A DNA stretch of 64,000 bases from Metaphire vulgaris. Taxonomy: Eukaryota; Annelida; Clitellata; Crassiclitellata; Megascolecidae. Within the stretch, counting starts at the first letter, position 1, and every line of letters begins with the position of its first letter. The position numbers and the translations under genes are program-made. The notes below the pieces were generated by a model. The model made no database searches. It saw only the letters and a program-made list of their open reading frames with translations, and was not told where the DNA came from. Below are positions 56,541 to 64,000 of this stretch, piece by piece. The DNA is taken from contig CM030847.1 in the NCBI GenBank assembly GCA_018105865.1, forward strand, positions 15,057,089 to 15,121,088, read 5' to 3'.

Positions 56541-57149
56541 CAGTGGCGGATCCAAGAACTTTTTTTGCTCGTCAGGATAAAAAAGGAGGAGATAACGTTT
56601 TTTTTTGCTCGTCAGGATAAAAAAGGAGGTGATGACGTTTTTTTTTGCTCGTCAGGATAAAAAGGGAGGTGATAACGTTTATTTTGCTCGTCAGGATAAA
56701 AAAGGAGGTGATAACGTTTTTTTTGCTCGTCAGGATAAAAAAGGAGGTGATAACGTTTTTTTTGCTCGTCAGGATAAAAAAGGAGGTGATAACTTTTTTT
56801 TGCTCGTCAGCTCGAAACTTTAGGGCTCCCATGGCAAAAATGCCCCCCGGGCCCCCAAAAGTCACGCTACGCCACTGGCTGGTGGGGAATGGAATGAATT
56901 TGTAGGAAGATGGAGACTTGTAGGGGCTCGGGCGCGGTAAACCCTGAAAAAGGCTGACATGCAAAAAAGGTCATAAGGAGTTTAGCACACTGCCCAGGAA
57001 ACCCTGAACCCTAACTAGCAAAAAAGGTCATCATCATCAGCCGGGTCTCTGGCCCGGTAAACCCTGAAAAAGACTAAACGACTAACAAGCAATAAAAGGT
57101 TGGTGGGGAGATGCATCCCCCCAGTCATCCACATCGTCGAACCCCCTTG
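56541..57149. mobile_element. Composite MITE with a six-unit internal tandem array
   Basis: Left CAGTGGCGGATCCA and weak right end. Flanks AATAGAAA and AATAGAAG match at 7 of 8. 56565-56812 holds about six 38-bp units of TTTTTTTGCTCGTCAGGATA. CACGCTACGCCACTG at 56864-56878 is the end of another MITE family, so the element is composite. Confidence 0.6.
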
Positions 57150-57349
57150 AATAGAAGCAAAATGCCTTTTCAGTAAACCGTTAGAAATTAAATTAATGAT
57201 TGTATTAGGCCTAGTTGCTGTTGGCATTTTCAGACTGTCTCGAGTTAATTGATGTTCCTTGCGTGGCTATGACCAATGACCATTGTATAGGAATTCAAAA
57301 TTTTGGTCTGAGAGCAGTTTTTTTATTTTTCTGAAAAAGTATCTGGGTG

Positions 57350-57520
57350 CAGTGGCGGCTCCAGGATTTGGCAAGTTGGGGTGGCAACTTCTAAGCATGG
57401 GGGCCAACCATTTGTTGATAAGTACGTAGTAGTAAGTATAGGGTCCCAACAGGGGCCACTGGTGGGCCAGGCATTTAATAGGGGCACGGGCTCTCGGGTC
57501 CTCATGTGGAGCCGCCACTG
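57350..57520. mobile_element. hAT-type MITE, CAGTGGCGG family
   Basis: CAGTGGCGGCTCCAGGATTT at left, ATGTGGAGCCGCCACTG at right. Flanks TCTGGGTG and TCTGGATG match at 7 of 8. Confidence 0.88.
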
Positions 57521-58997
57521 TCTGGATGGGTGGTCTATTTAGACCTACCCAAGACCAAAACGTCGACCAACAGTGGGGATCGTAAGGTTAATCCCCAGCA
57601 CTTAACCCATTTGGCGGCATCCTATACAAGTGAGGCTTGACCTGCATGGCTCTAATTCATTTTGGATTCGGCGCGCCATCGGCTGATGCCCTGGGCATTA
57701 TGATAGTGGCGCCATAGAAGTTGATTGATTGATGATTGATTTAAACCCCAAATCGTGCAATTCAGCAAACATTATCTGGGTGTATGTCGGAGAATGGAGA
57801 CGAGGAAGTCTTAGAAGTGGAAATCGAATTATAGCGACACCTATTGAAAGAAACACTATTATTCTAAAAAGTCAGATATCTCAGTCATCCGCAAAAAAAC
57901 TAGAGCAGCAATACCAAGGAAGTGCAAATTGGCGATCGCATACCGAGGCATACATCACATTTTTATTGCACCGCATTTTCTTCCGATTCTTTTCCGCATT
58001 GCGATTTCCGCATATATGTGCGTCAATTTCGTCAGTTTAACATTTTCCGCTGCTTTCACGTTTTTCTCACGTTTTATGAAGAGGATCAGCGATTGGAGAA
58101 GACGAGGTTTCTTCTCTTGGCCGAGGTCAATGTACAGTGGGAACCGAATATTTAGGGTTTTCTTCCGTTGATTATTTATTCGAGACTGATTGAAATCGTC
58201 TTATTTCGTGCTGTGCGACCAGTTAAGCAACGTCGATTGTGACTGGTACCTGGATGGTTGGCAGGGATTTTCCTACCCCGTCCCCGCCCAGCATGGAGGT
58301 TACACACTTCGTTTTGTGACCGACACCCCTGCCCCTAAGCCCCTTTCCAGAGGTGGTGTCGGCTATCACCAAATCAGACTGAACTATTCGTTTAAAATTC
58401 TAAAATGTCATCCAATTTCGGATTGACTCACATGTGTAGACATGGTCAACGTCATCCTATACTGCATGGGGTAGTTTTGGTATTCACCAGTCATCGTCAT
58501 GATTATCTTTGGAAGTTTTGGAATTTAGATGATTCGGCCGAGCCGTACTGTGCATTTATGGAAAATATTAGGATTATAGATTCTAACGCCGGCCTAATTA
58601 CCACGAGAATTCAGACTGTTTCTATGATTTCTGTGCTGTCGATAATCTTTAATAAATTATAATATAATATAATAAAGTTACAGTTCAGTTGTTGGCATAG
58701 GATGTCATCTGCTCTTGTGACACACTTGACAACTCAATTGTCAAATCACGTAGAACTATATCGGGACGTTGGTCAAACGAACACAGGACAGGAAGGGATT
58801 GAGGACGATGAAAGGCACTGGAGAAAAAAGCTAATTAGTAGAGATTAAGATTATACGGGCGCTAGAGAAATTAGGTTGATCACTAGGACTGCAGTTCATG
58901 CATTCAGCAGGCGACCATTCGAAGGATCGACATAATAATGATAGCTACATAATCAAGCATAATCAAACATTTCGGCCTATAATTAATTGATTGGCAG

Positions 58998-59163
58998 CAT
59001 GGGCGCCCGCACATTGGGGCAAGAGGGGGCACTTGCCCCTCCTGGAAAATGCAAATACCAATATTTCAGCGTGAAATTTGAAACCCTTGCTAAAATATTA
59101 ACCGTGACCATTGTGTTAAGGGGTGTTTTGCCCTTCCGGGAAAAGTTTCTGTGGGGGCCCATG
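58998..59163. mobile_element. hAT-type MITE, CATGGGCGCCCGCACATT family
   Basis: 166 bp, CATGGGCGCCCGCACATTG at left, GTGGGGGCCCATG at right, and perfect 8-bp duplication ATTGGCAG (58990-58997, 59164-59171). Confidence 0.88.
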
Positions 59164-59682
59164 ATTGGCAGGTACAACGAAATTAAGGACCGCTTATTAA
59201 CATTAGGCCCAAGAAGTTAACGCTAGTTGCACATGTTAGGTTTGGCGCCACACAAATTAGCTTTTTGCTTCGGCGCGTTCCGTCGGCATGGCGCGTCGTC
59301 AGTTGAGCGCAGAGTCAAAGACGCAAACGACGCGTCGACAGTAAAAATCAAAATACAACAAACAGTTCTATTTCCAAAGAGATTTCCATAGCATCGGACA
59401 CGCCAGACTGCACTTATGTTCGGTTCGACAATAAACTGACTGCGACCGGCCCGGCCCGCTGGGATCCACAGTTGAAAGTTCAAACAAACACCGAAATCAA
59501 GGCAAATATTTGACACCTCACCTCACAGTTCTGAACCGCGTATGTATAGGCTATGGCGTGTTGTGGTTGCGAATGGCAACACAGCAACTGAAAGACAACG
59601 ACAACTGAATTAGAAAAGCAGCGGATCAGTCGTAGACGGTTCATTTCTTCTTCTTCGTCGTCGTCGTCGAGTACAGCTGAAA

Positions 59683-61492
59683 ATGGCCGCTGAATTTGGC
59701 AATGCCACCCTATGGATGAAGCTGGTGATGCTGCTGGTGAGTGCCGGTTTCTCCTTGCACCTGTTTGCCATGGACGTGCCGATTGGTTGGAGCAGTTACG
59801 AGATTCAGAAGTGTCGAGGAAAAGAAGCAAAATGCGAGGATAACGTGGATGCGGTGAGAGCGGTCCAGGCCCTGGAGGTGATCGGGTTTCTTCTCCTCCT
59901 GACCTCCCTCTTCCTCGCTCTCTGCCTCGTCCTACTCGACGAACTGAAGGGGAACAAAGTGGCAGTCATCGTTCTCTGCATTACTTCATTTCTTTCTGGT
60001 CAGTCTAGTATACTGCGGTGTATAAGTAAGATCTCGCGATTTTTCTACAGCGTTTCTGGAGGTTCTAGTAGTAGTACCGTAGTATCTGCTTATTCTGATT
60101 AGAGACAGTTTTAGGGGGCGGAAGATGGCAGAGTGGGTTACGTGCTGGAGCGTCAGGCTGACGGAGCGGGTTCAAGCCACGTTAGTGCCCCTAGTGGCTT
60201 TCGCACAGGCAGTAATGCCTCCTAAGCCACTTTAAATCTTGCTAAGTTTAAGTTTAAGCACCGTCGATTCTTTTTGAAAATATATTCACCTGATTTAAAT
60301 GCCTTCGGGCGGTCTGTGGATTCGATAGCCTTTTAAATGACTACATATACAAGTCAGGGTTATTTCTAGGATTGTGAAATTTTTTTTTTGGGGGGGGGTG
60401 TCGGTAAAATTTGGGAGTCTCTGCCGAATAAGTGTTGAAAAAGTTATTCCACAAAAGTCTGACAGGAAAAACACCCAAAACCTTATCAAACCTCAAAAAA
60501 GTTGTGGCAAGCAGCAAAAGGTCATCAGAGAAATAAAGTTGGGAGGTGTTGAGGGGGTGTGTTGGGAGGGGGTGCTACTTCTCGAATTGTGGTTGTTTGG
60601 GATTAGGAAATTGGAGGGGGGTGTCGACCTCAAATTGGGGGGAGCGTTTGGGGTGTTAGAGGGGTGTCAAAATATCCCTGGTACAAGTTCAAAATCCTTT
60701 CCTGATTTGATCAGTTGGACTGTCGTTTGGAGAAAAAAATTAAGTGCGCAAGTGCGAGGACTGAAGATTTGAGTGCAAAAGATCATTGCACATGGGTTCA
60801 TAGACAGCCTAGCCTAGCCAGTGATTGACGATTGACGTCACAGTTTCCGTACAAATAAAACCTGTAATATGCGGCGATATTTTACTTTTGCTTCTGATGG
60901 ATGTATTATAACAGGAGATATCGCCGATGTATAGTGATTGTATTGTGTTAAGTATACATGTAATTTTAAATCTCATTTAGGCTTCATTCGTCACCATTGT
61001 CGGAAGTTGAATATCTCTATGTGTTGCCGCTGAAAATAGAACGAGAAACTCGAATTTGTTAAATAGAAACCCTGCGTGGACGCAATTAGGCTAATGGACG
61101 ACACTTTATTAAGGAGGGCTCTAAAATTTGTGACATACTTTAAGGGGGTCCGAAATTTCTGACAGATTGCGACATGTGGAAGGAGGTAAAAGTGTCAAAA
61201 AAACAGCCTGGCGTAATTCATGGACGACCCACGCGCTCCCCTGTACGTGGATCGGCGTACTTTATCGATAATTGTGCTGTGGTGTATTTTGTGTCCGTGT
61301 ATTAAACTAGGAATGTGCATCATCGCTGGCATCGGCGTCTACGAGGGAATTACGAACAACTACGCTACCAGAATGGGGGCGTACCAGTACGGGGACGGGA
61401 CTGAGTTCGCCAGCACCATCGGTGTCATGGCCGGAGTGTGTGCCATACTCGGTGGAATGTTCTGCATCTTCGAGCTGCTCGCCTGCTCATAA
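59683..61492 (+). CDS. PMP22/claudin-like four-pass membrane protein
   Basis: Two exons, 59683-59998 and 61311-61492 (stop TAA), join in phase (split Gly, donor GTCAGT, acceptor AAACTAG) to 165 aa. Four hydrophobic segments: about 11-31 (LWMKLVMLLVSAGFSLHLF), 67-90 (ALEVIGFLLLLTSLFLALCL), 95-117 across the joint (IVLCITSFLSGMCIIAGIGV) and 138-162 (TIGVMAGVCAILGGMFCIFE). The first loop has a Trp, two Cys (IQKCRGKEAKCED) and an Arg before segment 2, as in the PMP22/EMP/claudin superfamily, but the full claudin W-GLW-C-C pattern is absent. Such proteins act in junctions or membrane organisation. The second acceptor was chosen because it restores a fourth segment; transcripts would be needed to prove it. 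Orthology is not recognised. Confidence 0.72.
60112..60245 (+). mobile_element. tRNA-derived SINE-like repeat
   Basis: GATGGCAGAGTGGGTTACG (A-box-like) and GCGGGTTCAAGCCACG (B-box-like) about 45 bp apart, followed by a non-tRNA body. It lies in the intron of the claudin-like gene. It cannot fold as a clean tRNA. Confidence 0.55.
60355..60680. mobile_element. hAT-type MITE, CAGGGTTATTTCTA family
   Basis: CAGGGTTATTTCTAGGATT at left, CAAAATATCCCTG at right. Flanks ATACAAGT and GTACAAGT match at 7 of 8. Intronic; sister of 42221. Confidence 0.8.
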
Positions 61493-61963
61493 AGATGTAG
61501 CCTACATCAGAATCAATAGAATACTCCTTCCGACTCGCAGCCATCTCCTGTATACCGAAGTGACTCAAAGCACGCCATGTTCTTATAAGACTCTTTTCAT
61601 GAGCATCGGTGGCAACAATTTGCGCAGGCTGCTATAAATAATTAATTATAATAGTCAAGATAGACAGAAGTTTAAAGTGATAGAGCTATTTTTGCTCACA
61701 TCTTCTATTTTACATGCCCACCTGTTTAGCTATTGAATTCAAATTTATAAGAAATGCCTTTTGTCATTTAGACCTAAACAACGCGATAGCCACGAAATGT
61801 TACGCATCCATGATTCCATAGAACGCAAAATTACTGCAGCGTTTTATTTATTTAATATAAATAAATTAATATAATTTACTTTTATTATTTGGTTCAATCA
61901 GTTATAGAATTTTTACGCAGAAGTGCATTAGGAGATAGCGGAGATGGTGAAACCTTTAAGGAA

Positions 61964-62608
61964 CAGGGGAGTAGCCAGGAATTTGGTTTGGGAGGGTATA
62001 AATATTTGGGAGGGTATAACCCTTAACTAGAGCTGTACCGATTAATCGGCAACATTCACAATCGGACCGATTATTAGGACAATCGGAACAATCGGTAATC
62101 GGGTGCCAGTCCGGTGCCGATACCGATTAATCGGTAACACTTGTTTTCTGGCCGATTATTAGGATAATTGGAACAATCGGTTATAAATTACAATGTGAAC
62201 ATAGAATTTTAAAATTTGACATAATAAGTATTGATAGCAAAATCATTATTCATTAATGATCAAGCACACATTATGCATTGAATCTCTTGGCAAACCTCGA
62301 ATTGAACCTGCATACGGAGGGCATGTGCATTTACGCCAAATTTGATTGCATGATCATTAAAAACGTCCGATTTGGAGAATTCGACAAATAATCGGTATCG
62401 GCAAAACAATCGGTTGTCTAACAATCGGGACAATCGGTAATCGGAACAATCGGCAAAATGTGCAATCGGTACAGCTCTACCCTTAACTATATACCATATA
62501 AACTACATATAACCGCATATAACCACAAATAAATCACATAAAACTTTAAGGTAGACTGACTTTTTGGGGGGTATATATACCGATATACCCCCCGTCGCTA
62601 CGCCCCTG
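61964..62608. mobile_element. hAT-type MITE, CAGGGGCGTAGC family, host of a nested element
   Basis: CAGGGGAGTAGCCAGGAATT at left, GTCGCTACGCCCCTG at right. Flanks TTAAGGAA and TTAATGAA match at 7 of 8. A second element (62028-62479) is inserted within it. Confidence 0.85.
62028..62479. mobile_element. hAT-type MITE, TAGAGCTGTACCGATTAATC ends
   Basis: TAGAGCTGTACCGATTAATC at left, CAATCGGTACAGCTCTA at right, and perfect 8-bp duplication CCCTTAAC (62020-62027, 62480-62487). The arms are repeated ACAATCGG units. Confidence 0.9.
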
Positions 62609-63141
62609 TTAATGAAACCATATTACCAGCGCTCAAACCAGCATTTTAAGCTCTCTGACAATTCGTAAACACATCGAAACGACCTTTGATTTGTCCCATA
62701 AAAGAAAGCTCGAACATGTTCGAATTGACTAGCTTCTAAAGCGCCTTTTCAATGATGCACTTGGCAACAGTAGATGGTCGCTCCCACGCAGAATAATAAC
62801 CCCCCCCAGAGGACATTTCCAATAAGTCAATTCAATTTTTCACAGAGTCCAGTTGTGGCGGAAAGAACACAGGCCTAGAGAACGGGTAAACATGGGGTCT
62901 TGATCGTCAGCGATTCAGCAGAGAGAACCAATTCTGTTGACTAAATACCACAGTTCGTTTGCGACTCTTAGACCGAATGGAATTCTGGAAGACGAACTAA
63001 GATAAAATGACTAAGATATTTCGAAATAGGAATGCAGCCTATTAATGGCCACAAGGTCTCAGCAGACAGACTCAAGATCGTAATGGTTTCAAATGTATAC
63101 TGGGTTGAACGGACCCAGTAGGCACAGCAACGTTTATTAAT

Positions 63142-63222
63142 TTAACCCCATTAACTGGGGACCTTGGATATATCCATCCATTTTACATTGAGTTACAGTT
63201 AAATACCCAGTTAAGGGGTTAA
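63142..63222. mobile_element. TTAA-flanked mini-element, subfamily C
   Basis: TTAACCCCATTAACTGGGGA at left, CCCAGTTAAGGGGTTAA at right, 81 bp. The interior is the inverse of the copy at 53488. Confidence 0.75.
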
Positions 63223-63485
63223 ACGTTGAATAAATGTTAGCGTATAGCGTTTAGTAAACGTTGAAAACGTGTTTAATGGAAATTCAGTAAACGTTTAACG
63301 ATAAACGTTGTCTAAACGTTTTTACGATAAACGTTGCCTTAAACGTTCAGTAGCTGAATGTTTAATAAACGTAATTCTTGCAACGATGGAAATATCACCA
63401 CATCCACGACATCCATTGCAACTCCTTAGCAAAATTCAAGTCAAACAAGGCTATACTGTACATGGGGGGTAGATTGCGCTATTAG

Positions 63486-63661
63486 CAGTGGCGGCTCCAG
63501 GATTTAGCAAGTGGGGGGCCGTTGGGGTGGCAACTTCTAATCATGGGGCAACCATTTGTTGTTAGGTATGTAGTATTAAGTATAGGGTCCCAACAGGAGG
63601 GGCACTGGAGGGAAGGCATTCAATAGAGGGGGCACGCCCCCCCCCTGTGGAGAAACCACTG
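63486..63661. mobile_element. hAT-type MITE, CAGTGGCGG family
   Basis: CAGTGGCGGCTCCAGGATTT at left, TGTGGAGAAACCACTG at right. Flanks GCTATTAG and TCTATTAG match at 7 of 8. Confidence 0.82.
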
Positions 63662-64000
63662 TCTATTAGAGGGCTGAGTAAAAAAACTAGCACAAAATAT
63701 AAATATCTGTTTGAATCGATTTTAGGATTATGAATCACGCGTTAGCAACAATTCAAAACAGAGAATCATAACTTTAGAAAGACATCGATTGGAGACAGCG
63801 ATTCAGCTACTATCGGTCACGGCGCTCAGTGGCGTAGCCAGGATTTTCCTAAAGGTGGGGGTATGACTTATGGTTCCCATTCACATGATTCCCAACTTCG
63901 GGAAAATCCTGACAAGCAAAAAAGGTCATCGACTATTATTTTGCTTCAATAGGCGAATTATATAGGTATATGGGCCCGAACCACACTATGTACGCAAAAA

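Larger units (their letters stand above)
61493..64000. other. Repeat-rich flank, no gene seen
   Basis: Contains the nested MITE pair at 61964-62608, the TTAA element at 63142, the CAGTGGCGG copy at 63486, and from 63828 a CAGTGGCGTAGCCAGGATTT element cut by the window end. The remaining sequence shows no coding signal. Confidence 0.6.

Overview
The window is animal nuclear DNA. Genes are split by GT-AG introns, intergenic and intronic DNA is dense with transposon remnants and microsatellites, and there are no bacterial-style operons. Three genes could be assembled exon by exon with phases that close: a GPR107/GPR108-type seven-pass membrane protein (minus, 14 exons, 530 aa), the NAP-family histone chaperone SET (plus, 7 exons, 250 aa) and a hemerythrin of the myohemerythrin type (plus, 4 exons). 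A fourth, a two-exon PMP22/claudin-like four-pass protein of 165 aa, is likely. Hemerythrin as a respiratory-type animal gene points to a lophotrochozoan (brachiopod, phoronid, sipunculan/annelid) or a priapulid. A brachiopod such as Lingula fits, but the sequence alone does not decide it.

Layout: 1-3112 is a decayed CR1/L2-type LINE with endonuclease and reverse transcriptase domains. 4.6-23.9 kb is GPR107 on the minus strand, its introns filled with MITEs, SINEs and LINE scraps. GPR107 and SET are head to head, with 911 bp between start codons and a CpG-rich SET start (24.8-25.3 kb); SET runs to about 31.2 kb. 31.2-45.2 kb is gene-poor transposon mosaic. 45.2-50.5 kb is the hemerythrin gene with a TATA-like promoter; its last exon carries an apparent single-base deletion that removes the last iron-ligand aspartate. 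50.5-59.6 kb is again repeats. 59.68-61.49 kb is the PMP22/claudin-like gene, and the remainder is more MITEs.

The most distinctive content is the mobile DNA. At least 25 short non-autonomous elements have inverted ends and 8-bp target duplications (hAT-type), several nested in one another. Eleven tiny (about 70-86 bp) elements are flanked by TTAA or close variants (piggyBac-type), three of them in SET introns. Several palindromic elements have arms built of short repeats around a telomere-like CCCTAA centre. Two SINE groups share one tRNA-like head but have different bodies. Tandem arrays repeatedly sit directly against splice sites: all three hemerythrin acceptors, one GPR107 acceptor and one GPR107 donor.

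The genes do not form a pathway: GPR107 acts in Golgi/secretory membranes, SET in chromatin and PP2A inhibition, hemerythrin in O2 binding, and the claudin-like protein in membranes or junctions. The SET-GPR107 head-to-head pair may share a promoter region.
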